A DNA stretch of 64,000 nucleotides from Saccharospirillum sp. (GCA_022565595.1 JAIUML010000001.1:124001-188000), one strand, 5' to 3'. Counted from the stretch's first letter, positions 8,765-18,535 are shown. Notes: a model not told the origin generated them from the sequence alone. Translations and numbers: made by a program.

Positions 8765-9613
8765 ATGGCTAAAATCGGCACCTTCAATTCAATGGAAGTG
8801 ATCTCACTCAAGGACTTCGGCGCCTTCCTCGACGGTGAAAACCTTGGCTCCATTCTGCTGCCCAAAAAGCAGTGCCCGGAAAACCTCCAGGAAGGTGACG
8901 TCGTCAACGCTTTCATTTATCTGGACTCGGAAGACCGGCTGATCGCAACCCGCATCAGACCCATGGTTGAAGTCGGCCAGTGTGCTCTGCTGGAAGTCAA
9001 ACAACTCACCTCCTTTGGCGCCTTTCTGGATTGGGGCCTGCCGAAAGAACTGCTGGTACCCTTTGGTGAGCAACGCAAACCCATGCAACCCGGTGAGAAG
9101 CATGTGGTGTATTTGTTTGTCGACAACCTCACCCATCGCATCACCGGAAGCACCAAGCTGAGCAACTTTTTACCAGAAGAAACCGATGCCTACCGAGTCA
9201 ATGACTCGGTCGACCTGCTGATAGCTGCCCGAACGGATCTCGGTTACCGAGCTGTTGTCGATCAGCGCTGCCTGGGTATGGTGTTCAATGAAGACGTATT
9301 GCAGCCGTTGAGCATTGGCCAGCGAATAAAAGGCTACATAAAGACCGTTCGTGACGACCATAAAGTTGACCTTATGTTGCAACTGCAAGGTCACGAGGCC
9401 CGAGTCGACATCGCCGACCGAATTCTAAAAGAATTAGCGGCCAATGGCGGCGTGCTGCCATTGTCCGATCGCTCCAGTCCGGAAGCAATCTATCAGGCTT
9501 TTCAGGTCAGCAAGGGAAACTTCAAGAAAGCCATTGGCCGTTTATTGAAGCAGGAAAAAATTAGCCAGGAGTCAGATCGAATCGTGCTGAAATCGGGAAC
9601 CAAACAGCCTTAA
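8765..9613 (+). CDS. CvfB-like S1-domain RNA-binding protein
   Basis: 282 residues with tandem S1-like beta barrels. The first has MEVISLKDFGAFLDGENLGS, the second LEVKQLTSFGAFLDWGLPKE, and a third barrel surrounds IGQRIKGYIKTVRDDHKVDL. A C-terminal winged-helix part (SSPEAIYQAFQVSKGNFKKA) completes the CvfB/YitL layout. The family binds RNA/DNA and affects gene expression and virulence traits in Gram-positives; YitL homologues are widespread in proteobacteria. I chose ATG 8765, from which the first S1 block starts normally. The downstream hydrolase-OsmC gene begins 29 bp after the stop. Confidence 0.88.
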   Translation: MAKIGTFNSMEVISLKDFGAFLDGENLGSILLPKKQCPENLQEGDVVNAFIYLDSEDRLIATRIRPMVEVGQCALLEVKQLTSFGAFLDWGLPKELLVPFGEQRKPMQPGEKHVVYLFVDNLTHRITGSTKLSNFLPEETDAYRVNDSVDLLIAARTDLGYRAVVDQRCLGMVFNEDVLQPLSIGQRIKGYIKTVRDDHKVDLMLQLQGHEARVDIADRILKELAANGGVLPLSDRSSPEAIYQAFQVSKGNFKKAIGRLLKQEKISQESDRIVLKSGTKQP

Positions 9614-9642
9614 ATACACTCAACCATAGCCAGGACACAACA

Positions 9643-10887
9643 ATGAGCTCGCAAAGACAGCAACTGAAATTCGAGAACGCTCACGGTCAGACCCTGGCAG
9701 GTTTGCTCGAACTGCCCAGCGGGCCCGTACAGGGCTATGCACTCTTCGCCCACTGTTTTACCTGTGGTAAGGACATTCGCTCGGCGTCTCGTATCTCCCG
9801 GACCCTGGCCGTACGTGGTATTGCCACCTTGAGGTTCGATTTTACCGGCCTGGGCAACAGCGATGGCGACTTTGCCAACACCAACTTCTCGTCCAATGTG
9901 GATGATCTGGTGGCTGCTGCGGAGCATCTGGGCAAGCACTTTCGCGCACCGGTTCTGCTGATAGGGCATAGCCTGGGTGGTGCGGCCATTCTGGCGGCAG
10001 CAGAAAGAGTACCCTCAGCGAAAGCCGTGGTTACCATAGCCGCGCCGTCATCACCGGATCATGTGGCGCATTTGTTCGATGATCACCGAGAGGACATCGC
10101 CGAGGATGGTGAGGCCGAGGTCTGCCTGGCAGGACGACCATTCCGCATCCGCAAACAGTTTCTGGAAGATATCGAAAGCCACAATCTGGCAAAGCACATA
10201 CGCAACCTGCGCCGACCTCTGTTGATCTTTCACGCCCCTATGGATCAGACGGTGCCTATCAACGAAGCAGCCACCATTTACGGCCATGCTCTGCATCCCA
10301 AAAGCTTTGTCTCCCTGGACGACGCTGACCATTTGATTACCGATGACGCCGACGCCGCCTACATTGCCGACACCCTGGCCGCCTGGGTCAAGCGCTATCT
10401 GGAGTCAGAAACCGATGGTAGTAGCAGACCGGAAGTGCAGAAAGGACAGGTGCTGATCACCGAGCAGGACAATGGCTTTACCCGCCATGTCTACGCCGAC
10501 AATCACCACTGGCTGGCCGATGAACCCACAGCAGTCGGTGGCAAGAACCTCGGGCCAGATCCCTATGAGCATCTTCTGGCGGCCCTGGGCACCTGTACCT
10601 CCATGACCATCCGCATGTATGCCAACCACAAGAAATGGCCTGTAGAGGATATTCAGGTATCACTCAGTCACAGCCGCGAACATTGCGAGGATTGCGCAGC
10701 CGCCGGTGAGAAAACGGACAGCAAAGGCCGGATCGATGTTATTCACCGAACCGTGACCATCGATGCACCAGAGCTGACTGAAGACCAACTCCAGCGCCTG
10801 CTGCAAGTGGCCGACCGCTGCCCGGTGCACAAGACATTGCGCAATACCATTCGGGTAGAGACAGAGCGGGGCAAGGGGGCTCCATAA
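9643..10887 (+). CDS. bifunctional alpha/beta hydrolase - OsmC family fusion protein
   Basis: 414 residues in two domains. Residues about 1-255 form an alpha/beta hydrolase with an HCFTCGKD oxyanion block, nucleophile motif GHSLGG, and a later DADHL that supplies the catalytic Asp/His region. Residues about 270-410 are an OsmC/Ohr-type peroxidase-like domain with GPDPYEHLLAALGTCTSM and a second cysteine in ADRCPVHKTL, the two positions expected for the redox pair. The fusion is a known arrangement in proteobacteria; its substrate is not established, though detoxification of organic peroxides or thiol-linked products is plausible. Cytoplasmic, no signal peptide. Confidence 0.88.
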   Translation: MSSQRQQLKFENAHGQTLAGLLELPSGPVQGYALFAHCFTCGKDIRSASRISRTLAVRGIATLRFDFTGLGNSDGDFANTNFSSNVDDLVAAAEHLGKHFRAPVLLIGHSLGGAAILAAAERVPSAKAVVTIAAPSSPDHVAHLFDDHREDIAEDGEAEVCLAGRPFRIRKQFLEDIESHNLAKHIRNLRRPLLIFHAPMDQTVPINEAATIYGHALHPKSFVSLDDADHLITDDADAAYIADTLAAWVKRYLESETDGSSRPEVQKGQVLITEQDNGFTRHVYADNHHWLADEPTAVGGKNLGPDPYEHLLAALGTCTSMTIRMYANHKKWPVEDIQVSLSHSREHCEDCAAAGEKTDSKGRIDVIHRTVTIDAPELTEDQLQRLLQVADRCPVHKTLRNTIRVETERGKGAP

Positions 10888-11019
10888 CCGTTCTGTGAGT
10901 GTTTCCTGTAGGCAGGATTAGCCTGCTTTGCTTGAGCCGCAAGCTGGCTATCGTTATGCTGGGATGGCAACAAGACTATCAAGCACCTTCGCAGACATTA
11001 GCTTACAAGGAGTAGAAGA

Positions 11020-11820
11020 ATGAAGAATGTTCGTACGGCAGTATTATGTCTGACGGTAACCCTGGCCGGCTGTGGAACCATGGATCCAATGAGTGCCCTC
11101 AATTCAGCCACCAGTTCGGCAGGCTCAGCGGCCGGGCGGGTGATTGGTGAAGCCATTGGCGAAGCCGTGGTGCGTCGCTATACACCGCAATTCACCCAGT
11201 TCTACACCGGCTATCTGATGCAAATGGCCTTCAACAGCCAGGGCTATGCCCTCACCAATGGCACCCGCAGTTATCAGCCTGGTGAATACACCGAGTGGGC
11301 TGTGGTCTCCAGAGATGACGACGTTCCAGAAAACACCATGCGGCGCGCCCTGCTCCGGCGCATGGACAATGGCCAGGAATGGTGGCAAGTCGTCTATCAG
11401 GACAACGCCAGTGACGACGTCATCATCATGGAGGCCTTGTTCTCCGAAAATCAGGAGCAGATGCTGCGTTTACGCACCCAGTTCCCCGACGACGCCGAGC
11501 CTCAGGAAGTACCAGTGGACCAGCACAACTATTTTCCACCCAGAGTGCTGACGCAGGAGAGTATAGACGGCGCGACAGAAGGTCAGGAAACCATTCGAGT
11601 ACCAGCCGGCAGCTTCCTGGCGACGCGGGTACGCTTTGGCACTGGCGGAGCACAAGAGATATGGTGGCTGAGTGATCAAGTCCCTGGTGGTGTAGTGCAA
11701 CACCAGGTCTCGTCCACTAACGCTGATACCACCGCTGAAGACACCGAAGGCATGGCCGATGCCTATACCATGCAGCTGCAGCGCTATGGCAGCGGCGCGA
11801 CCAGTCGATTGGGTATCTGA
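11020..11820 (+). CDS. hypothetical lipoprotein
   Basis: 266 residues with a lipoprotein signal peptide, MKNVRTAVLCLTVTLAGC, so Cys18 should be lipidated; the residue after it is Gly, which fits outer-membrane sorting. A Gly/Ala-rich helix (SAGSAAGRVIGEAIGEAVVR) follows and then a soluble beta-rich domain with WWQVVYQDN and EIWWLSDQVPGGVVQHQVSS. A ribosome-binding site (aaggag) precedes ATG 11020. I do not recognise the domain; the last block resembles hypothetical proteins that measure or modify an outer-membrane ligand, but no function can be given. Confidence 0.8.
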   Translation: MKNVRTAVLCLTVTLAGCGTMDPMSALNSATSSAGSAAGRVIGEAIGEAVVRRYTPQFTQFYTGYLMQMAFNSQGYALTNGTRSYQPGEYTEWAVVSRDDDVPENTMRRALLRRMDNGQEWWQVVYQDNASDDVIIMEALFSENQEQMLRLRTQFPDDAEPQEVPVDQHNYFPPRVLTQESIDGATEGQETIRVPAGSFLATRVRFGTGGAQEIWWLSDQVPGGVVQHQVSSTNADTTAEDTEGMADAYTMQLQRYGSGATSRLGI

Positions 11821-11861
11821 ACAAGTGCCTCAGTTGAGGCGCAATACTGGTGAAGGGCAGG

Positions 11862-12302
11862 CTACTGAGGACGATAACGCATACTAATGGCCTTATATCG
11901 TCCATCCTGCTGAATCGCTTCAAAGGCGATTCGCAGTTGGCGTATGATCGATTGATCAACCCCCTGCCCTGCACCAAGGTACATGGCTTCGGTTTCAAAG
12001 CTTAAAACAGACGCCAAAGATGGCGCCTGGCCGGGTGCTTCCACCTCAATAAGGTAATAAGCCATCATCTCACGAGCCAGCCAATAAGTGCCACGTCGGT
12101 TCATCAGCATCCGAGCCCCTAAACGTTCGCTATTGATCTCAAAAAGGCTGGAGTACCCCTGCTGTTGCAGATATTCCAGGCCCGGGCTTTCGCGCTGCAC
12201 CATCGGTTGCGCTCTGGCCCAGGGCGCCATCAGATAGTTGAAAACAACACCGGCATCAACGGCAATCAAACGCAGGGCAGCCTGGGCAACACTCTGGGCA
12301 CC
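11862..12302 (-). pseudogene. C-terminal remnant of a family-3 periplasmic solute-binding protein
   Basis: An open frame from just after a TGA (12303-12305, reverse strand) encodes about 146 residues, including AQAALRLIAVDAGVVFNYLM, MMAYYLIEVEAPGQ and the ending IRQLRIAFEAIQQDGRYKAI. The last block is typical of the C-terminus of family-3 (amino-acid-type) solute-binding proteins, which are about 250 residues long with an N-terminal signal peptide. Here the signal peptide and first lobe are absent, and the coding similarity stops about 10 bp from another truncated gene on the opposite strand. I read it as a pseudogene rather than a short protein; an internal TTG could in theory start a shorter product. 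Confidence 0.65.
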
Positions 12303-12312
12303 TCAGGCCTAG

Positions 12313-12486
12313 GTTAAAGCCTCGAACACAGAGTCAGACGATGAGTTTGGATGGAGCGTCGCACTCTCAGGCAATGGCGATACCCTGGCGGTTGGGGCTC
12401 CACTTGAAAACAGCAACGCCAAGGACATCGGCGGTGATCAGACCAACAATGACGCCAGCAGCAGCGGCGCGGTTTACCTTTACTGA
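12313..12486 (+). pseudogene. C-terminal remnant of an FG-GAP / integrin-alpha repeat protein
   Basis: Immediately after an in-frame TAG, the plus strand encodes VKASNTESDDEFGWSVALSG, then NGDTLAVGAPLENSNAKDIG and GDQTNNDASSSGAVYLY before TGA. FGWSVALSGNGDTLAVGAP is the classic repeat of secreted FG-GAP proteins, and SGAVYLY is its usual exit. Intact members have many such repeats and several hundred residues; only one is left. It abuts the truncated solute-binding-protein gene, which points the other way. Confidence 0.75.
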
Positions 12487-12684
12487 TCGAAATTGAGCCG
12501 TAACACTCGGGCACTTGAGCCCGGGTTTACTGTCGAGCTTTTCAATGGTCGCCCAGGGCTCTCATCTTTACGCCATAATCCTGACCCCCTGGTCGCAAAC
12601 AAGCAAGATTCGAGCGTTGCGATGACTCTACCCTCATGTTAACTATGCCAAGCTCCCGAAAATTTTTTAAGGGTCTGCTGGTCC

Positions 12685-13965
12685 ATGCGCGTAGTACTTT
12701 TTAGAGTTTGGCCGCTTTTGCTCGGAATAGTGCTCATCATGCTGGGCAACGGCATGCACTTCACACTGATTGGCCTGCGCGGTGGCATTGAGGGTTTCTC
12801 GGCGAGTGAACTGGCCGTTGTCACCTCCAGCTACTTCGTGGGCTTTTTGTCCGGCGCCCGTTTTAGCCCGGTGCTGATCCGTCGGGTGGGTCATGTTCGT
12901 GTGTTCGCGGCCCTGGGCAGCTTCATGTCGGCCGGGCTGATTGCCTTTCCCCTTGTAACCGAACCCTGGGCCTGGACCATTTTGCGCCTATTGGTTGGCT
13001 TCTGCATGTCGGGCATTTACGTGACCGCTGAGAGCTGGCTGAACGACGCCGCTACCAACGAGACGCGCGGCAAAGTACTCTCGGCCTATATGATCGCCCA
13101 GACACTTGGCATTATTGGCGCCCAGGGGCTGCTTACCTTGGGTGATGCTGCAACATCGGTGCTCTTTATTTGCGCCTCCATTCTGGTATCGATCTCCTTT
13201 GCGCCCATTCTACTGTCAGTGGCCCACGTACCGACCATTGAAGTTGCTCGCCCCATGTCACTGCGTAAACTCTATTTGAGTTCCCCACTTGGCACCGTAG
13301 GGATATTCCTGCTGGGCAGCGCCTATGCCACTCAAGCGGGGATGGGAGCTGTTTTTGGCTCACAGATTGGGCTAACGGCGTCGCAAATCGCGCTGTTCGT
13401 CGCCATGCTGTTCGCCGGAGCCCTGGCTCTGCAATACCCCATTGGCTTGTTGTCAGACAGAATGGACCGTCGCAAACTGATTTTTGGTGCTGCCACAACG
13501 GGGGCGACTTTCTGCTTGCTGGGCTGGGTAACAGGTGGCCATTTGTGGCTCTTGATGGTTGCCGCCTTCTTCGCTGGCGGCGTCACGACACCGCTCTATG
13601 CGCTTTTTCTGGCTTACACCAACGATTACCTATCCACTGAGGATATGCCTGCCGCATCAGGGGGCCTGGTCTTCACCTTCGGGCTCGGCGCCATAACCGG
13701 CCCGCTGATTACGGGCTGGGCAATGCAAAGCCTTGGCCCCTACGCATTCTGGCCGGTACTGAGCACCACCTTTCTGAGCATCGCACTCTATGCGCTTTAC
13801 CGCATGACCCAGCGTACAGTAGCGCCTATGGAAGCAACCGAAAGCTACCTTGGAGTCGTGCCTACCGCATCTCCCGTAGCTGTGGAGGCAGCGGGAGCCT
13901 GGGCCGCAGAGCACGCAGAAGCGGAGCACAGTGAAGACCTGAGACCGGAATCCGACAAGGCCTGA
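12685..13965 (+). CDS. MFS transporter, YcaD-like
   Basis: 426 residues with twelve predicted transmembrane helices and an acidic C-terminal tail (HAEAEHSEDLRPESDKA). Motifs fit the major facilitator superfamily: FLSGARFSPVLIRRVGHVRV between helices 2 and 3 and SDRMDRRKLIFGA between helices 8 and 9. MLGNGMHFTLIGLRGGIEGF and LRLLVGFCMSGIYVTAESWL are typical of the YcaD/UMF-type branch. Transported substrate unknown. The gene is monocistronic as far as the sequence shows, convergent with the diguanylate cyclase gene. Confidence 0.88.
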   Translation: MRVVLFRVWPLLLGIVLIMLGNGMHFTLIGLRGGIEGFSASELAVVTSSYFVGFLSGARFSPVLIRRVGHVRVFAALGSFMSAGLIAFPLVTEPWAWTILRLLVGFCMSGIYVTAESWLNDAATNETRGKVLSAYMIAQTLGIIGAQGLLTLGDAATSVLFICASILVSISFAPILLSVAHVPTIEVARPMSLRKLYLSSPLGTVGIFLLGSAYATQAGMGAVFGSQIGLTASQIALFVAMLFAGALALQYPIGLLSDRMDRRKLIFGAATTGATFCLLGWVTGGHLWLLMVAAFFAGGVTTPLYALFLAYTNDYLSTEDMPAASGGLVFTFGLGAITGPLITGWAMQSLGPYAFWPVLSTTFLSIALYALYRMTQRTVAPMEATESYLGVVPTASPVAVEAAGAWAAEHAEAEHSEDLRPESDKA

Positions 13966-14004
13966 TCCTCTGCTGGTTGACGGAACAGGAAGATGGCAAG
14001 CCTC

Positions 14005-15117
14005 TCACTTCGGCTGATAAACAACCACACGGTTGCGGCCCTTGTGTTTGGCCTGGTATAACGCCCGGTCCGCTTCAGAGGCCAAATCACGGACCGAGGC
14101 TTTATCGGTGTCTGACCCACCCTGATACAACCGCATCCCAATGGAAACTGTCACCTTGCCCAGCGGGCAATCTGCAGAAGGGATTGCCAGGGCCTCCACA
14201 CCGGCGCGAACGGCCTCTGCCAAAGTCTCTGCCTCAACGGGGTTGGTTACTGTGAACAAAGCACCGAACTCCTCACCGCCCAGGCGAAAATTCAAATCGC
14301 AGGTCCGTTTGAAAGTGCCTTTCATGACGTCCGCTATAGCCTGCAGAACCTCGTCACCTTTTGGGTGCCCGTAGTAGTCGTTGTAAGCTTTAAAGAAATC
14401 AACATCCAGGGTCAAGAAACACAATACAGTTCCCTCACGGCGGGCTTTGGCCAACAGTACCGGCATGACATCATCAAAATGCCGGCGATTATAGAGACCG
14501 GTCAAGCCATCAGTTGTGGACAGTTCCAGCAGCCTTGCCTGGGCATTATTTAGCCGCCTTGTCGCTTCCACTCTGGTCACTTCGTAGTAATAAAGTGTCC
14601 CGCAGAGTGCCAGAATGCTGACACTCATATTCAGGAGTGTTCTGACAATCGTTGCTGTGGGCTCAGGGTCTACCACCGTCATATTGTAAACAGTACCCGC
14701 AGCGATCAATAGAAAGAAAAAACCCGAGTACAGCCCCCCGATAAGGCGACCCTTCAGGAAAAACGCAAAAGGAAAATAAACGGCTGCCCACATATAGGCT
14801 TGATCCTGGTCGTGGGTGAAGATCAGATAGACACCCAACCCGAAAAACGCAATGAAATTCAGGACAGAAGCAGCTCGTTCAATCTGGTAACTGAACCGTA
14901 GATAAAGGATCGTTGTCAATGTGACCCCGAACCCCACCAGATTAATCACTACCAGGTAAATGTAACCGGTCCAGAACAAGTGGAAACCAAAAAAAACGAT
15001 GGTCACTGCAATGGTAAAGAGCAACATGACATTGATCAGATAGACCCGTCTGTGCTCCCGATGATTTTCATCGACTTGTCCTCCGACGGTTACATAATCC
15101 CACCACAGGCGCTTCAA
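14005..15117 (-). CDS. membrane diguanylate cyclase (GGDEF)
   Basis: 370 residues: six hydrophobic helices in the first 190 residues without a recognisable periplasmic sensor, then a GGDEF domain starting LSTTDGLTGLYNRRHFDDVM and carrying the active-site motif GGEEF within NFRLGGEEFGALF. The domain should make cyclic di-GMP from two GTP. No RxxD inhibitory site is obvious in the usual position before GGEEF (the residues there are FKRTCDLNF). The sensory membrane part may respond to a membrane or small-molecule signal. Stands alone, convergent with the MFS gene. Confidence 0.9.
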   Translation of the reverse strand: MKRLWWDYVTVGGQVDENHREHRRVYLINVMLLFTIAVTIVFFGFHLFWTGYIYLVVINLVGFGVTLTTILYLRFSYQIERAASVLNFIAFFGLGVYLIFTHDQDQAYMWAAVYFPFAFFLKGRLIGGLYSGFFFLLIAAGTVYNMTVVDPEPTATIVRTLLNMSVSILALCGTLYYYEVTRVEATRRLNNAQARLLELSTTDGLTGLYNRRHFDDVMPVLLAKARREGTVLCFLTLDVDFFKAYNDYYGHPKGDEVLQAIADVMKGTFKRTCDLNFRLGGEEFGALFTVTNPVEAETLAEAVRAGVEALAIPSADCPLGKVTVSIGMRLYQGGSDTDKASVRDLASEADRALYQAKHKGRNRVVVYQPK

Positions 15118-15295
15118 GTATTGCCTCCCCCTCGCCCCAACTTTGCTTTCATTGCTGCCTACTCTATCGAGGACTTTTAAACAGTAAAGGATAACATAGC
15201 TCAGAAGGATAGCAGGCTTTGATGCATCAGCCTGGTTTGTGGCAAGGCGGGGAAAGAAATGACCCGGTTTGACACTCAGAAGAGATGAGTCTCAA

Positions 15296-15315
15296 GGGGC
15301 GACAGACGTCGCCCC
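15296..15315 (-). terminator. stem-loop downstream of the large lipoprotein gene
   Basis: GGGGCGAC, four-base loop, GTCGCCCC: a perfect 8-bp GC-rich stem about 20 bp past the stop of the minus-strand lipoprotein gene. Only a short T stretch follows, so intrinsic termination may be weak. Confidence 0.5.
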
Positions 15316-15336
15316 AAAAGTCAGGGTTGATCGGCC

Positions 15337-17214
15337 TTACTCTGCAGACATGAAATACCTGAGACTACTACGGCCCAGGTTGGGGCGCGCTATTGCAACC
15401 CTATTACCCGTTTGTGGATCGCAATCGTACTGGGTATGACCGTCTAGTGTGATTTCGATCACATCATCCGCTCCCAAGCTAAAGCCAGGCAGTAGTTCAT
15501 GAACCAGTCGATTTCCCATTCTGTCAATGGGAGTGGTTTGATCACTCCACGACATCAGCTCACTGCCACCGACCACTTTGGCCACAACGTCAACGTCATA
15601 GTTTGCCCAATACTCTATAACGTTGGCATCACGATAACCGCTGGTTATTTCGGTAACGATTTGTCGAACTGGCGAGTTGTTAAAGTTGTCCAGCTCTTCC
15701 TGTGAAAAGACAGAGCCACTTAAAACCACTTTGGCTGCGACAGGAATGCTCGGATTTTCTGTCGCATCATTAGCATCCGCACAGAATCCGCTGGCTGCCT
15801 GATTCGGACTACTGTCAACTCTGAAGAAGAGGTCTCCTCGAACATAACCTTCCAAACTGGCGCTGTCGGGTTCAGGAGGCAGTACTTCTACAAATCCAGT
15901 GTCGGTAAGTGGCGCATCTGTACCAATAACAGTGGGAACCTGGGTGAAAAGTTTAGTGACATTGTAAGGCTTGAATTGTTCACGTGTGAATAACTCAATA
16001 TTGAACAGCTCATCTACGGTGACGTTCCCGGATGAACCATCAATGGCAACAGGGGCAATGCCGCGATTCTCGCACTCAGTCAAGTCTTCTTTGAAGTCGA
16101 AATCGTCACCATCCACTCGAATGCAGACTTCAAACTCTACCAGGTCCTCATCGAAATTACCGGCGCTCTGATAGTCGCCGTCGTAGCATATTCCTCGAGA
16201 TGAGTTGATATTACCATTGAAGTACAGATAGACACCATCGGTCATGACCCGCATACCGCATGCACCATCACCCATACCCTGAGAACCAGTGACTGACATT
16301 TGAATCAAGCCGGAGGCTGCATCAGAGTATACACGGTAAAGTCCAGTAGAGCCGGTGGTATAAGCTTCAAAATCATTTTCTTCGTCATAGTCAGGTTGTG
16401 ATCCGTCAGTATTGAAACCAGCCACTGCGCGGCCAACTGTAAACCACGCATCAATGTCGCCTGCAGCGGTCAAGGTGATGAAGTAGGTGTTAAGCCCCTC
16501 ATCATTACCTTCAACCACCCGGATGGAGCCATCGTCATCCAGGCCCATAGCAACCCACTCACTTGCAATGCCGTTTTCCGAGTTAAGCGCCATCAAACAG
16601 TTTACCGAAATACTGCCTGGAATACCCATTCCTGAAATATCGTCGCCATTCTCGAAGCTCAAAGTGGGCGTCATTACAGCTTCAACGTACACATCGGAAT
16701 TGGGGTCTGCACAGGCATAGTAGCGTGTGGGATCCAGATAGGGGTTTATCGCTTCATCGATGCGTGTTAAAGAAGCTCGAATATCGGTAAAGAAACCTGA
16801 AAAGAAGGTTTCCTTCATTTGATAACTCATGAGGCAGGCATTGAACAGGTAATCGCTTTGATCATCAATGGGTGCTTCAGCACCGTAGGTCTCGTTACAG
16901 TAATCGAACGCATTAAAGCCACTAGTACCTCCATCGCGAGCGCTAAAGGTTCGCAGCATCATGCTTTGCGCAGAAACGTTTATCTCGGTGCGCAACGCAT
17001 TGGGGGTTTGAGCGTCTACAGCAGGAGCCGTTTTCATCGCAGTCAGCATGCGCGGGTTTGTATCCTGATCGGTTGCTTGACCACCACTACTACTATTGTT
17101 ATTGCTATTGCTATCGCATGCGGTAAGTACGAACATCGCGAAAACAAGGAAACTGAACAGGAAGGCCGGTCGGATTGATTTGGAATCATTTTTATTCAAC
17201 GTTTTAGTCCTCAT
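15337..17214 (-). CDS. large hypothetical lipoprotein
   Basis: 625 residues. The N-terminus has a basic stretch, a hydrophobic helix FLFSFLVFAMFVLTAC (lipobox LTAC) and a Ser/Asn/Gly linker, all typical of a surface or periplasmic lipoprotein. The rest is acidic, beta-rich and cysteine-containing (for example CNETYGAEAPIDDQSDYLF, CGMRVMTDGVYLYFNG, CENRGIAPVAIDG). The paired cysteines suggest disulfides in the periplasm or outside the cell. I recognise no named domain. It stands alone, with more than 200 bp of non-coding DNA on both sides. Confidence 0.8.
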   Translation of the reverse strand: MRTKTLNKNDSKSIRPAFLFSFLVFAMFVLTACDSNSNNNSSSGGQATDQDTNPRMLTAMKTAPAVDAQTPNALRTEINVSAQSMMLRTFSARDGGTSGFNAFDYCNETYGAEAPIDDQSDYLFNACLMSYQMKETFFSGFFTDIRASLTRIDEAINPYLDPTRYYACADPNSDVYVEAVMTPTLSFENGDDISGMGIPGSISVNCLMALNSENGIASEWVAMGLDDDGSIRVVEGNDEGLNTYFITLTAAGDIDAWFTVGRAVAGFNTDGSQPDYDEENDFEAYTTGSTGLYRVYSDAASGLIQMSVTGSQGMGDGACGMRVMTDGVYLYFNGNINSSRGICYDGDYQSAGNFDEDLVEFEVCIRVDGDDFDFKEDLTECENRGIAPVAIDGSSGNVTVDELFNIELFTREQFKPYNVTKLFTQVPTVIGTDAPLTDTGFVEVLPPEPDSASLEGYVRGDLFFRVDSSPNQAASGFCADANDATENPSIPVAAKVVLSGSVFSQEELDNFNNSPVRQIVTEITSGYRDANVIEYWANYDVDVVAKVVGGSELMSWSDQTTPIDRMGNRLVHELLPGFSLGADDVIEITLDGHTQYDCDPQTGNRVAIARPNLGRSSLRYFMSAE

Positions 17215-17482
17215 CTCGAGTTAACTAATAGGCGCTGCTTGAGCCGGTTTGGGACCTTGTTTGCGAGGCTGATCGTGTTGATGGCTTCCTGGCATGGTCA
17301 CCAATGCTTAAAGAGTATTGGTTATTTATTACTCTATAAAAGATGAGAATAGAAAAGGATCATCTGAACGTCAAATCCATGTCAAGATCATTCCATATTG
17401 CTTGAGCAGGTGCTTGCTAACAAGTTTAAACGGCCATCTTCCGTATATTACCCCTTGTTTAATGCGGTGAATTATTGACTCA

Positions 17483-18232
17483 TTAATGATGTAGATCCAG
17501 CCTTCTGACGACTCCCTTCCAAAGCTCACTGAGGTCTTTAGACACCGGATGGCTCGGATGGCTATCTGTAACGGCTCGTTTTTCGATTGCCATTCTTTCT
17601 ACCAGGGTTGTTGATCGAACCCATCCCAATGGAGGAGCAGACTGTTCATCCTTGAAGAGCATCAGGAATTGCCGGTGCAAAGCCAGGCGTGGATTCACCC
17701 GATTAAAGAAAGGTGCGACTTTCTCGGGGGCGGTTTTTATCTCGCGGGTGAACTCTTCCAGGTCAGCATAGCTTTGAAAACACAGTGGTGTTGGCGTGAG
17801 CGGCACCAGCACCAGATCAGCAGCTCGATAAGCCTGTTCAGTCACTGTATTGATTCCCGGTGGACAATCCAGTAGTACCAAATCAAATTGGGTTTTCAGC
17901 GATTTCAGCAGTCGTTTAAGATGCTTCTCCGACACGGCATCACTCATCAAACGATCCAGTTTACGCAACCCTTTTCGCGCAGGCAGTATATAGACACCAT
18001 CGTAAGGCGTTGCCTCGATGAAAGTACTCCAGTCGATCTCGGAGTTTAGCCAGTCTTTGGCCCGCAACTTCGGCGCGCTGCCTTGACCCAGCATATAGGT
18101 GGCAGACCCCTGAGCATCCAGGTCAATGACCAGGGTTTCGAAACCATAGCTCATGGCTTGATGTGCAAGATTGAGTGTTATCGAGGTCTTTCCAACCCCG
18201 CCTTTCTGGCTATGAAGCGCGACAACTTTCAT
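17483..18232 (-). CDS. orphan ParA/Soj-family ATPase
   Basis: 249 residues of the deviant-Walker ParA/MinD fold: MKVVALHSQKGGVGKTSITL holds the signature KGGVGKT, LVIDLDAQGSATYML the A' motif, and DLVLLDCPPGINT the Walker B. No parB-like gene or parS-like cluster is visible next to it, so it is not an ordinary partition locus. Such orphan ParA proteins position chemoreceptor arrays, pili, flagella or other cargo. The neighbours (large lipoprotein, TspO) give no cargo clue. Confidence 0.88.
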   Translation of the reverse strand: MKVVALHSQKGGVGKTSITLNLAHQAMSYGFETLVIDLDAQGSATYMLGQGSAPKLRAKDWLNSEIDWSTFIEATPYDGVYILPARKGLRKLDRLMSDAVSEKHLKRLLKSLKTQFDLVLLDCPPGINTVTEQAYRAADLVLVPLTPTPLCFQSYADLEEFTREIKTAPEKVAPFFNRVNPRLALHRQFLMLFKDEQSAPPLGWVRSTTLVERMAIEKRAVTDSHPSHPVSKDLSELWKGVVRRLDLHH

Positions 18233-18535
18233 ATTTACTGGCCCCTGCTACATGAACTCCGATTAGACCACGGCAGACAAGAATGCTCCAGAGCCACACA
18301 ATAACCGGATCGCTTTAAAATGGTAGCTGACCAATAATATAACGCACTTACCCTTGTCTCGGCTGCCGTTTCTATTCAATACAATCAGTGCGCCAGCGAA
18401 CAGACTTGCTGAATACGAAGATCTATTCTGACCTTCGATGAGGCGAGGGAGCAGCCTCTACAGGGAGTTACATCGTGCGCTGCAAGGAAGAATGCGCAAA
18501 CCAACTTCGGACCAGTTAAAAAGAAGGAGTAACGT

